Shown here piece after piece: positions 17,113 through 25,868 of a stretch of DNA of 64,000 bases (position 1 is the first letter of the stretch; the number at the start of each line of letters is the position of its first letter). The stretch covers positions 50,833 through 114,832 of the forward strand of contig CAJFGR010000010.1 of NCBI GenBank assembly GCA_904377845.1. The letters are read 5' to 3'. Source of the DNA: an uncultured Ruminococcus sp. (GTDB lineage Bacteria > Bacillota > Clostridia > Lachnospirales > Lachnospiraceae). The translations under genes and the position numbers were made by a program. Under the pieces are notes generated by a model. The model did no database searches and was not told the DNA's origin. It saw only the letters and a program-made list of their open reading frames with translations.

Positions 17113-18543
17113 ATGAATGATACAAAGCAGAAAAAGGACAACTCAGAATTATTTAAATGGGATGGCAATCCGTCGTTCGGGCAGGTGCTTCCTCTGGCGG
17201 CACAGCACGTGCTGGCGGCGGTAGTAGGCTGTGTAACGCCGGCTATCCTCGTAGCAAATGCTGCAAATAATGCCGGCGGAAATGTGGATATGGGACTTCT
17301 GATCCAGGTATCTCTTGTGTTTGCTGCGCTGTCTACATTGTTACAGCTATATGCTAAGAAGATCAAACTGGGAAGCGGACTCCCGGTTATTATCGGCGTC
17401 AGCTTCGCATATGTTCCGACGATGACAGCCATTGCCGCACAAGCGAAAGACGTCAATACGATTTTCGGAGCCATGATCATCGGCGGTATCGTCGCGATAC
17501 TCGTAGGACTTTTCATCCGGCAGATCCGCCGGGTGTTTCCGCCGCTCGTGATCGGGACTGTAATCCTGGCGATCGGCTTGTCACTTTACAGCACAGCGGT
17601 CAACTATATGGCAGGAAATTCATCCAACACATACGAAGTGATCGTGGAGCAGCAGGGCAAAACAGAGGCGCTTGTGTTTGGATCCTGGCAGAACTGGCTG
17701 GTGGCGTTTATTACACTGGCGATCGTTGTTCTCCTGAACCATTATGGAAAAGGGCTGTTTAAGCTTGCTTCTATCCTGATCGGTCTTCTCTGCGGATATG
17801 CAGTGGCATTGTGTTTCGGAATGGTTGATTTCTCGGCACTTTCATCCGCAGGATGGTTCCAGGTTCCGATGCCGCTCGCTTTTGGGATTAGGTTTGATAT
17901 ATCGGCAATCCTGCCGCTTGCGATTTTGTTCCTGGTCAATTCGATCCAGGCGATGGGAGATTTCTCCGCTACAACGACAGGCGGTATGGACAGACTTCCG
18001 ACAGACGATGAGCTCAACGGCGGTATTATCGGATACGGCGTCAGCAATATGGTAGGCGCTCTGTTCGGATGCCCTCCGACAGCTACATACAGCCAGAACG
18101 TAGGTATCGTCGGTTCCACGAGAGTAGTGGCAAGAAAGGTATTTTCTGTCGCAGCCATCATCCTGCTCATCGCAGGACTGATCCCGAAATTTTCCGCACT
18201 GCTTAGGACAATTCCGCAGTGTGTGCTGGGCGGTGCGGTTGCATCTGTATTCGCATCTATCGCCATGACAGGAATCAAGCTGCTGGTGACGGAGAAACTG
18301 ACTTACAGGAATACGACTGTTGCAGGACTTTCCATAGCAATTGGTATGGGCGTGTCCTTAAGCGACGGCTGCTTAAACCAGATGACAGCAAGCATCCACA
18401 ACGCTCTTAATATGAGCATGAGCCTGGAGAGCTTCCAGTCCATCATCAACAATACATTCGCATCATCGCCGGTCGTACTGGCAACCATATTTGCAGTGAT
18501 TCTGAACCTGATTCTGCCGAAAGACAAGCCGGATGCACAGTGA
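17113..18543 (+). CDS. NCS2 family purine/urate permease
   Basis: A 476-residue inner-membrane transporter with about 14 hydrophobic segments, typical of the nucleobase:cation symporter-2 (UraA/XanQ/UacT) family. Family signs are the start QVLPLAAQHVLAAVVGCVTPAI, QAMGDFSATTTGGMDRLP with the substrate-binding glutamate region replaced at this position by the D-F-S pattern, and a later NVGIVGSTRVVARK. Closest to xanthine or uric-acid permeases by context. It lies between ssnA and ygfK with 14- and 36-base gaps, so it is the uptake step of the operon. Confidence 0.9.
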   Translation: MNDTKQKKDNSELFKWDGNPSFGQVLPLAAQHVLAAVVGCVTPAILVANAANNAGGNVDMGLLIQVSLVFAALSTLLQLYAKKIKLGSGLPVIIGVSFAYVPTMTAIAAQAKDVNTIFGAMIIGGIVAILVGLFIRQIRRVFPPLVIGTVILAIGLSLYSTAVNYMAGNSSNTYEVIVEQQGKTEALVFGSWQNWLVAFITLAIVVLLNHYGKGLFKLASILIGLLCGYAVALCFGMVDFSALSSAGWFQVPMPLAFGIRFDISAILPLAILFLVNSIQAMGDFSATTTGGMDRLPTDDELNGGIIGYGVSNMVGALFGCPPTATYSQNVGIVGSTRVVARKVFSVAAIILLIAGLIPKFSALLRTIPQCVLGGAVASVFASIAMTGIKLLVTEKLTYRNTTVAGLSIAIGMGVSLSDGCLNQMTASIHNALNMSMSLESFQSIINNTFASSPVVLATIFAVILNLILPKDKPDAQ

Positions 18544-18579
18544 GAAGCGTGCATACCGCAATAACAGGAGGGAATAGCT

Positions 18580-21573
18580 ATGAGTGATATTATGAGACCG
18601 ATGTCTTTTGAACAGCTCTTAAACTGGACATTGACAGAACACAAGAAGAGAGGAACCGTATTCGGGGAGCATCACCCCTATCATGCGGATTCCAGATATA
18701 ACAGAACGATCTTTGAGAGAACGCTGGAGACGCCCGTCGGACCGGCGGCAGGGCCGCACACGCAGCTGGCGCAGAATATTGTGGCTGCATACTATACAGG
18801 CAGCCGTTTCTTTGAGCTGAAGACCGTGCAGGTCATGGACGGTGCGGAGTTATCCGCCTGTGTGAATAAACCGTGCATCAAGGCGGACGATGAGTGCTAT
18901 AACTGCGAGTGGTCCACGGAGCTTTATGTGCCGCAGGCCATGGAAGAGTATATCAAGGCGTGGTTTTTGTGCAAGGTGATCGCAAAGGAATTCTCGCTGG
19001 GAAGTATGGACGGCTTCCAGTTTAACATCAGCGTAGGCTACGATCTGGAAGGAATCAAATCCGAGAAGATCGACAACTTCCTTAATACAATGAAACACGC
19101 GCAGGATTCTGACATTTTCAGATCCTGCAAAGAATATCTTCTTGCACACGCGGATCTGTTCGAGAAAGTGACAAAAGAGGATATTGAGAGCATTTCAGGA
19201 GATATCTGCAATTCTGTTACGATCTCTACACTGCACGGATGTCCTCCGCAGGAGATCGAGCGGATCGCCATGTACCTGATCACGGAAAAAGGGTTCCATA
19301 CATTTATCAAATGCAATCCGACACTTCTCGGCTATGAGTATGCGAGAAAGATGATGGATGAAATGGGATACGACTATGTGGCGTTCGGAGATTTCCACTT
19401 CAAAGACGACCTGCAGTATGAGGACGCAGTTCCCATGCTTACAAGGCTGATGAAAGTCTGCGAGGAGAGAAATCTTGAGTTCGGAGTAAAGATCACAAAT
19501 ACATTTCCTGTAGATGTGAAACAGAATGAACTGCCCAGCGAAGAGATGTATATGTCGGGCAAGTCCCTGTATCCGCTGTCCATCTCTGTGGCGGCGAAGC
19601 TGGCGAAAGACTTTGACGGGAAACTGCGTATCTCCTATTCCGGCGGTGCAGACTTCCACAATATTAAAGATATCGTAGAAGCAGGAATCTGGCCGGTGAC
19701 AGTGGCGACTACGCTTCTGAAGCCCGGCGGATATGACAGAATGTCCCAGATGGCGTCCCTTCTTGAGAAAGAGGGAGCAGTATTTGCAGGAGTAGATGCT
19801 GATGCGGTGAGCAGGCTCGTGGAAGAGGCAAAGACAGACCCGCACCACGTAAAGGCAGTGAAACCCCTCCCGTCCAGAAAGATGAAGAAACAGGTTCCGC
19901 TTCTGGACTGCTTTGTAGCTCCGTGTAAGGAAGGATGTCCGATCCATCAGGATATTCCGGCATATCTTCAGCTTGTAAAAGCAGGAAAATATGAGGAAGC
20001 CATGAAAGTCATCACGGAGAAGAATCCGCTTCCGTTTATTACGGGGACGATCTGTGCACATCCGTGTATGAATAAATGTACCCGCAATTTCTATGAAGAG
20101 TCCGTCTACATCCGCGGCATGAAACTGATCGCAGCAGAGAATGGATACGATGCACTGATTGACAAGATCACCGCTTCACCGATAACAAAGAGCGGGAAAG
20201 CGGCTGTTATCGGCGGCGGTCCGGCTGGAATGGCTGCGGCATATTTCCTGAGACGCTCAGGCATGGAGACTACATTATTTGAGAAAACAGATGCCCTCGG
20301 CGGCGTGGTACGCCACGTGATTCCTGAGTTCCGTATCCCCGGAAGCGCCATTGACAAAGACGCGGCGCTTCTTGAAAAGGTTGGCGTCAACATCTGTCTG
20401 AACAGCGAGATCACGGATTTGGATATGCTGAAAAATGCAGGATACACGGCGGTTATCCTTGCAGTGGGCGCTTCCGAACCGGGTGTGCTCAGACTGGAGA
20501 AAGGCGAGCCGGTCAACGCACTTGAATTCCTTGCGGATTTCAAGGCAAAGGATGGAGATCTTGATATTGGAAAGAATGTTGTCATCATCGGCGGCGGAAA
20601 TACGGCGATGGATACGGCGAGAGCGGCGAAACGTACGAAAGGTGTGGAGCACGCGTATCTTGTATACAGAAGAACGAAGCGCTATATGCCGGCAGATGAG
20701 GAAGAGCTTGTCATGGCGGTGGACGACGGCGTAGAGTTTATGGAACTGCTCTCACCTGTGAAACTGGAAGACGGAAAACTGCTCTGCAAGGTAATGAAAC
20801 TGGGAGACTACGACGCTTCCGGCAGAAGAGGCGTGGTGGAGACCGGCGAGGAGAAAGAGATTCCGGCGGATACGGTCATTGCAGCAGTAGGCGAGAGAGT
20901 GCCCACGGCATTCTATGAGTCCTGCGGCATCAATGTCAATGAGAGAGGCCGCGCGATAGTCAATGAGGAGACCTGTGAGACGAGCCGTCCGGGCGTATAC
21001 CTTGCCGGAGACGGACTCGGAGGTCCTGCGACAGTTGTGGAAGGCATTGCAGATGCTTTAAAAGCCGCGCAGGCTGTGATCGGCGGTGCTCTTGTAAGAG
21101 ATTTCGAGCCGGAGACAGATGAAGATACGATCTACGGAAGAAAAGGAAATCTCTCTGATATGAAAGAAGATGCAGAGGAGAGCGGAAGATGCCTCGGATG
21201 CTCCGGCATTTGTGAGAACTGCGTGGAAGTATGTCCGAACCGTGCAAATATTTCCATCCGGGTACCGGGCATGGAGAAGCACCAGATCATCCATGTAGAT
21301 TATATGTGCAATGAGTGCGGCAACTGTAAGAGCTTCTGCCCGTACGACAGCGCACCGTATCTTGATAAGTTCACATTGTTTGCAGATGAGAAAGATATGG
21401 AAGACAGCAAGAATCAGGGATTTGCAGTACTTGATAAAGAGCAGGTGAAATGCAGAGTACGCTTCTTCGGAGAGACATATGTCTGGACAAAGGGAGAAGA
21501 GACAAGGATCCCGGAGGGACTGCAGAAACTGATGGAGACTGTCTGTACAGATTATGCATATCTTCTGAGATAA
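18580..21573 (+). CDS. ygfK: YgfK: NAD(P)H-dependent flavo-iron-sulfur oxidoreductase
   Basis: The 997-residue protein combines several units. Residues about 1-400 are a dihydroorotate/dihydropyrimidine-dehydrogenase-like barrel (TPVGPAAGPHTQLAQN, TLHGCPPQEIE). About 440-520 is a GltD-type Fe-S helical domain (CFVAPCKEGCPIHQDIPAYL, CAHPCMNKCTR). About 535-850 is the FAD/NADPH domain (AVIGGGPAGMAAAYF, VIIGGGNTAMDTARAA). The end has ferredoxin cysteines (CNECGNCKSFCPYD). It resembles a fused PreA/PreT dihydropyrimidine dehydrogenase. It was annotated as a selenate reductase subunit in E. coli, but purine-ring reduction is more consistent with this operon. AACAGGAGGGAATAGCT precedes the start. 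Confidence 0.92.
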   Translation: MSDIMRPMSFEQLLNWTLTEHKKRGTVFGEHHPYHADSRYNRTIFERTLETPVGPAAGPHTQLAQNIVAAYYTGSRFFELKTVQVMDGAELSACVNKPCIKADDECYNCEWSTELYVPQAMEEYIKAWFLCKVIAKEFSLGSMDGFQFNISVGYDLEGIKSEKIDNFLNTMKHAQDSDIFRSCKEYLLAHADLFEKVTKEDIESISGDICNSVTISTLHGCPPQEIERIAMYLITEKGFHTFIKCNPTLLGYEYARKMMDEMGYDYVAFGDFHFKDDLQYEDAVPMLTRLMKVCEERNLEFGVKITNTFPVDVKQNELPSEEMYMSGKSLYPLSISVAAKLAKDFDGKLRISYSGGADFHNIKDIVEAGIWPVTVATTLLKPGGYDRMSQMASLLEKEGAVFAGVDADAVSRLVEEAKTDPHHVKAVKPLPSRKMKKQVPLLDCFVAPCKEGCPIHQDIPAYLQLVKAGKYEEAMKVITEKNPLPFITGTICAHPCMNKCTRNFYEESVYIRGMKLIAAENGYDALIDKITASPITKSGKAAVIGGGPAGMAAAYFLRRSGMETTLFEKTDALGGVVRHVIPEFRIPGSAIDKDAALLEKVGVNICLNSEITDLDMLKNAGYTAVILAVGASEPGVLRLEKGEPVNALEFLADFKAKDGDLDIGKNVVIIGGGNTAMDTARAAKRTKGVEHAYLVYRRTKRYMPADEEELVMAVDDGVEFMELLSPVKLEDGKLLCKVMKLGDYDASGRRGVVETGEEKEIPADTVIAAVGERVPTAFYESCGINVNERGRAIVNEETCETSRPGVYLAGDGLGGPATVVEGIADALKAAQAVIGGALVRDFEPETDEDTIYGRKGNLSDMKEDAEESGRCLGCSGICENCVEVCPNRANISIRVPGMEKHQIIHVDYMCNECGNCKSFCPYDSAPYLDKFTLFADEKDMEDSKNQGFAVLDKEQVKCRVRFFGETYVWTKGEETRIPEGLQKLMETVCTDYAYLLR

Positions 21574-21628
21574 TAGCCGGCGCTGGCTGGACTGTGATCT
21601 CCAGAAGAAATGGTAAGACATGATAATG

Positions 21629-21660
21629 GCCCGGCGGGAATGCTGTATTTCCTGCCGGGC
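21629..21660 (+). promoter_or_regulatory. GC-rich hairpin between ygfK and hyuA
   Basis: GCCCGGCGGGAA pairs with TTCCTGCCGGGC. There is no T-run after it, so it is a weak terminator or an mRNA processing site. Confidence 0.5.
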
Positions 21661-21692
21661 TAATGGACATGAAACAATCCGTAGGCATCATA

Positions 21693-21714
21693 GTTGGGGA
21701 AATTTGACCCCAAC
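21693..21714 (+). promoter_or_regulatory. Small hairpin before hyuA
   Basis: GTTGGGG and CCCCAAC form a 7-bp stem 30 bases upstream of the hyuA start. Confidence 0.4.
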
Positions 21715-21744
21715 ATCATTTTATTACAGAAAGAGGGAGTCGGC

Positions 21745-23112
21745 ATGAAACTTTTATTTAAAGGCGGAACGATCGTAAGCGGTGACGGTATGAAGAAACT
21801 TGATCTACTGGTAAAAGGCGAGAAAATCCTTGCGGCGGGCGAGAATCTGGAATTCCGCGACGCCCAGATCGTGGACGTCCGCGGAAAGCTCCTTTTCCCC
21901 GGTTTTATCGATGCGCATACCCATATGGCACTGGAAGTGAGCAATACGATCACGGCGGATAAGTTCGAGACCGGAACAAAAGCGGAGCTTGCCGGCGGGA
22001 CCACGTGTATTGTGGACTATGCCACACAGTACAAGGGAGAGAGTCTGCGCGAGGCGCTCAACAACTGGCATAAAAAGGCAGACGGGCAGTCTTCCTGCGA
22101 TTATGCATTTCATCTGGCGCTGACAGACTGGAATGAGGAGATCAGCCGTGAGCTGGAGGAAATCGTTCAGAAAGAGACTTGTTCGTTTAAGCTGTACATG
22201 ACCTATGACACAATGGTGGATGACGAGACGATGTATGAAATTCTCTCCCGGCTGAAAGAGCTGGGCGGAATCGCCGGCGTACACTGTGAGAATAACGGTA
22301 TCATTCAGGCAAGGCTCAAAGAACTGGAGAAGATAAAAGGCGGAAGGACAGACGTATCAGACTATCCGTGGACACGCCCGAAAGAGGCGGAGGCGGAGGC
22401 TGTCGGCCGTCTGCTCAAGATAGCGAAATGTGTGGATACCCCGATCATTGTCGTACATCTGAGTACTGCAGCCGGATACCGTGAGATTCTTAAAGCGAGG
22501 GAGGAAGGTCAGACAGTTTACGTGGAGACGTGTCCCCAGTACCTTGTAATGGATGAAGGCAAGTATTCACTTCCGGCTGAGGAAGCGAGACATTACATGA
22601 TTGCCCCGCCGCTTCGGAAAAAGAAGAACCAGGAAGTCCTCTGGCAGGCGCTCAAAGAAGGACGTATCCAGACAATCGCCACAGATCACTGCAGTTTTAC
22701 GAAAGAGCAGAAGATGGCGGGGGCACAAGATTTTTCGAAGACACCGTGCGGTATGCCGGGAGCGGAGGAACGCCCGGCCCTGATATGGCAGTTTGGTGTA
22801 AATGAAAATCGGATTACGGCAGAGCAGATGTGCATCTATCTGGCGGAGAATCCGGCAAAACTCTATAAACTGTATCCGTGGAAAGGTGCCCTGATTCCAG
22901 GAAGCGATGCGGATATTGTTGTGTGGAATCCGGATATCGAGTGGACAATGACAGCCGAGAGCCAGCAGTCAGCCTGCGATTACTGCCCGATGGAGGGAAC
23001 GAAGATCCGGGGCAGGGCGGAACAGGTATATTTAAGAGGAAAACTGGCGGCGGAGAACGGAAAGATTCTCGAGGAAAAGGCAGGCGTGTATGTTCGCCAC
23101 GGTGTTGAGTAG
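21745..23112 (+). CDS. hyuA: HyuA/dihydropyrimidinase-type cyclic amidohydrolase
   Basis: A 455-residue D-hydantoinase/dihydropyrimidinase-family enzyme that opens cyclic ureides. Motifs are PGFIDAHTHMAL (His-x-His), SFKLYMTYD with the carboxylated metal-bridging lysine, VHCENNGI, VVHLSTAAG and ATDHCSFTKEQK. ATG 21745 follows AAGAGGGAG and yields the family start MKLLFKGGTIVSGDG; the tool start at 21694 is too early. It overlaps nothing but ends one base before the yqeC start. In the purine pathway it is expected to open the remaining five- or six-membered ring. Confidence 0.92.
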   Translation: MKLLFKGGTIVSGDGMKKLDLLVKGEKILAAGENLEFRDAQIVDVRGKLLFPGFIDAHTHMALEVSNTITADKFETGTKAELAGGTTCIVDYATQYKGESLREALNNWHKKADGQSSCDYAFHLALTDWNEEISRELEEIVQKETCSFKLYMTYDTMVDDETMYEILSRLKELGGIAGVHCENNGIIQARLKELEKIKGGRTDVSDYPWTRPKEAEAEAVGRLLKIAKCVDTPIIVVHLSTAAGYREILKAREEGQTVYVETCPQYLVMDEGKYSLPAEEARHYMIAPPLRKKKNQEVLWQALKEGRIQTIATDHCSFTKEQKMAGAQDFSKTPCGMPGAEERPALIWQFGVNENRITAEQMCIYLAENPAKLYKLYPWKGALIPGSDADIVVWNPDIEWTMTAESQQSACDYCPMEGTKIRGRAEQVYLRGKLAAENGKILEEKAGVYVRHGVE

Positions 23113-23113
23113 A

Positions 23114-23872
23114 ATGATCTATATATACAGTGACGGTAAACTGTGTGAGACAGATTCTCTGATGCAGGCGCTGAAACCGGAGAAGGAAGAACTCCGGGGA
23201 CAGCGCCCGGTCATATCGGCGGTCGGCGCAGGCGGCAAGACAACTACGCTGCACCGCCTGGCTGACGAGTATGTCTGCGCGGGAATACCGGTAATCGTAA
23301 CAACGACAACACATATTATGAGAGAGGACAGGGAGGAGTTTCTGTCCGGCTTTTCAGAAGAAAAGATCAGAAGACAATTACAGAAGATCGGTCAGGTATG
23401 GGTGGGGGAACCCGCATCCTGCGGAAAGCTGGGCAGGCTTGCGGATACCGACCTGGAGAAGATACTGCAGTGGGAGATTCCGGTGCTTATCGAGGCGGAC
23501 GGCGCCAGAAGGCTGCCGGCCAAGGTGCCTGCAAAGCATGAGCCTGTGATCTTGCCGTGTACGACATATGTGCTGTCCGTATATGGACTGGACAGCATCG
23601 GGCAGAAGATAGAAGATGTTGTATTCCGCCATGAACTGGCGGAAAAACTATTAAATAAGAAAAAGAACGAATGCGTTTCGGCAGAGGACATTGCCATACT
23701 TGCCTCGTCTGTATATGGGGGAAGAAAGGGATGTCCGGAGAAAGCCGGATATACAGTTGTTTTAAATAAAGCAGATAACGAGACTCGGAAAAGAACTGCG
23801 CTGGCCGTCTGCCGTGCGCTGGAGGACAGAAAAATCCGCCAGGTAATCGTAACCGGACGGCAGGAATCCTGA
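23114..23872 (+). CDS. yqeC: YqeC selenium-dependent hydroxylase maturation protein
   Basis: The 252-residue protein has a P-loop start VISAVGAGGKTTTLHRLA near residues 34-50, then VIVTTTTHIMRE and VLIEADGARRLP, the YqeC pattern. YqeC is linked to the labile selenium cofactor of molybdenum hydroxylases. ATG 23114 lies directly after the hyuA stop; an in-frame ATG at 23090 with GAGGAAAAGG upstream is an alternative that adds eight residues and overlaps hyuA. It is followed by the yqeB-mocA gene, so Se-cofactor assembly is co-expressed with the Se-dependent XDH. Confidence 0.85.
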   Translation: MIYIYSDGKLCETDSLMQALKPEKEELRGQRPVISAVGAGGKTTTLHRLADEYVCAGIPVIVTTTTHIMREDREEFLSGFSEEKIRRQLQKIGQVWVGEPASCGKLGRLADTDLEKILQWEIPVLIEADGARRLPAKVPAKHEPVILPCTTYVLSVYGLDSIGQKIEDVVFRHELAEKLLNKKKNECVSAEDIAILASSVYGGRKGCPEKAGYTVVLNKADNETRKRTALAVCRALEDRKIRQVIVTGRQES

Positions 23873-23939
23873 GTCAAAAAATCGTAACAGGTCGGCCATA
23901 AAGCTGAATTGTTACGGCAAATCAGAAAGGCAGATAAAA

Positions 23940-25292
23940 ATGAAGATATTGATCAGAGGTGCAGGAGATCTGGCGACAGGAATCGCATCCAGACTTTATG
24001 GAGCGGGACATCAGATCCTGATGACTGAGATAGAGGTACCGCTTACCGTGAGACGTACCGTCGCGCTGTCAAGAGCGGTCTATGAGGGAAGCGCACAGGT
24101 CGAGGAGATGCTGGGCGTTCTCGTAAAGGATCAGGCGGGCGCGGAACAGGTCATAGCGGATGGAGATATCGCCGTCATAGTGGATGAAACAGTATCCTGC
24201 CGGGAGTGGTTCCAACCGGATGTGATTGTGGATGCGATCCTTGCAAAGAGAAATCTCGGGACAAAGATTACGGACGCTCCTTTTGTTATCGGAGTCGGCC
24301 CGGGATTTACAGCGGGGGTTGACTGCAACTGCGTGGTGGAAACAAAACGGGGGCATACTCTGGGAAATATTATCTGGAAGGGGAGCGCTATCCCTAATAC
24401 CGGAGTTCCGGGAAATGTAGCGGGATATACGATCGAGAGGCTGATCCGTGCTGCTGCAGACGGAATACTGGAACCGAGAGTACAGATTGGAGATTACGTG
24501 GAAAAAGGACAGACTGTCGCTGTTACAGGAGGAATGCCGGTATACGCGCAGATGTCAGGCGTTGTAAGAGGGATGCTTCAGGCAGGCGCAGAAGTGACGC
24601 GCAATTTGAAAATCGGGGATATTGATGCAAGGGCAGAAGTCTCCCATTGCTATACCATTTCCGACAAGGCGCGAGCCATCGGGGGCGGTGTGCTGGAAGC
24701 CGTCACCGGATTTGAGCGGATGAAAGACAGATTTGCCATTGTTATTCTCGCCGCAGGTGCAGGTACAAGGTTCGGCGGGAATAAGCTGAACGCTCTTGTA
24801 AAAAACAAGCCCCTCTATGAGCATACCCTTGACAGGGTTCAGGCGTTCGGAGCATTCCCGGCATTTATCGTTACCGGATCCGAAGAGATTGCCCGGGAGG
24901 CGGAGAAAAGAGGAATTACTCCGGTGAAAAATACAGAGCCGGAGAAGGGAATAGCGCTTTCTCTTACGATGGGGCTTCACAGAGCACTGGAAATGAGAAC
25001 GGATTGGAGAGGAATCCTTTTCTCTGTCTGCGACCAGCCGGGGCTTGACACATCAACGATGCAGCAGATCTTCGGTATGTCGTTTCGTCATCCGGGAAGT
25101 ATTGTCTGTGCGGGCAGCGGGACGCGGACAGGAAATCCGGTATGCTGGGATGAGGCGTATTTTCAGGAGCTGCTGGAACTTACAGGTGATGAGGGCGGCA
25201 GGCAGATCATGAGAAGGCATAAAGACAAAGTTCGGATTGTACAGGCAGATCCGGAGGAGCTTAAGGATATCGACAGAAAAGAAGACCTGTAA
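23940..25292 (+). CDS. YqeB-MocA fusion: selenium/molybdenum cofactor protein
   Basis: Residues about 1-262 are YqeB, the selenium-dependent molybdenum hydroxylase protein (LIRGAGDLATGIASRLYGAG, then VIGVGPGFTAGVDCN). Residues about 265-450 are a MocA/MobA-like nucleotidyltransferase (FAIVILAAGAGTRFGGNK, CDQPGLD). MocA attaches CMP to molybdopterin to form the cytosine dinucleotide used by many hydroxylases. E. coli encodes these as separate yqeB and ygfJ/mocA genes. The 67-base gap after yqeC contains a CGTAACA/TGTTACG hairpin. Fusion points to coupled selenium handling and cytidylylation. Confidence 0.88.
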   Translation: MKILIRGAGDLATGIASRLYGAGHQILMTEIEVPLTVRRTVALSRAVYEGSAQVEEMLGVLVKDQAGAEQVIADGDIAVIVDETVSCREWFQPDVIVDAILAKRNLGTKITDAPFVIGVGPGFTAGVDCNCVVETKRGHTLGNIIWKGSAIPNTGVPGNVAGYTIERLIRAAADGILEPRVQIGDYVEKGQTVAVTGGMPVYAQMSGVVRGMLQAGAEVTRNLKIGDIDARAEVSHCYTISDKARAIGGGVLEAVTGFERMKDRFAIVILAAGAGTRFGGNKLNALVKNKPLYEHTLDRVQAFGAFPAFIVTGSEEIAREAEKRGITPVKNTEPEKGIALSLTMGLHRALEMRTDWRGILFSVCDQPGLDTSTMQQIFGMSFRHPGSIVCAGSGTRTGNPVCWDEAYFQELLELTGDEGGRQIMRRHKDKVRIVQADPEELKDIDRKEDL

Positions 25293-25319
25293 CAGACAGA
25301 TCGAGAGGAGATGAGTAAT

Positions 25320-25868
25320 ATGGCTCAGGTACGGAAAAAGAAAATAGCGGTTGTACAGTGTCAGGGCGGATGCAGGCCCCGGTCGTCGGAGACTGGAAAA
25401 GGCAGCTGCAGCAAAATGTCTGAAACAGAACCGCGAGCAGAGTTCTGCCGATGGGGATGTCTGGGGGGAGGAAGCTGTACAGAAGTCTGCCGGCTACAGG
25501 CGATTCATATGAATTACAGAGGTGTGGCTGAGGTGGATCCGGAGAAATGTGTGGGATGCGGATTGTGCGTGAAAGCCTGTCCCCGGAATCTGATCCGGAT
25601 TACAGCACCAGAGTATAACATTTATCCCGCGTGCGTCAGTGAAGATCCCGGAGCGCAGACAAGAAAAATATGTGATACGGGCTGTATTGCCTGCGGGATC
25701 TGTGTCAGGAACTGTCCGATGGATGCGATTTACATCGAGAATAACCATGCGGTGATTGATGAGGAAAAATGCATTGCCTGCGGTATGTGCGCAGTAAAAT
25801 GCCCGCGTGGAGCAATCAGAGACTATAACGGGATCTTTACGATTCGGGAAGCGCAGGTGGGATCATGA
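25320..25868 (+). CDS. RnfB-like multi-cluster ferredoxin
   Basis: A 182-residue soluble protein matching the cytoplasmic iron-sulfur part of RnfB without its membrane anchor. There is an irregular first cluster region (CQGGC, then CRWGCLGGGSCTEVCRLQAI) and three standard 4Fe-4S motifs (CVGCGLCVKACP, CIACGICVRNCP, CIACGMCAVKCP). GAGAGGAG ends at 25310, so ATG 25320 is better placed than ATG 25311. It overlaps the Se-dependent XDH start by four bases (ATGA), so it probably carries electrons to or from that enzyme. Partner identity is inference. Confidence 0.82.
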   Translation: MAQVRKKKIAVVQCQGGCRPRSSETGKGSCSKMSETEPRAEFCRWGCLGGGSCTEVCRLQAIHMNYRGVAEVDPEKCVGCGLCVKACPRNLIRITAPEYNIYPACVSEDPGAQTRKICDTGCIACGICVRNCPMDAIYIENNHAVIDEEKCIACGMCAVKCPRGAIRDYNGIFTIREAQVGS

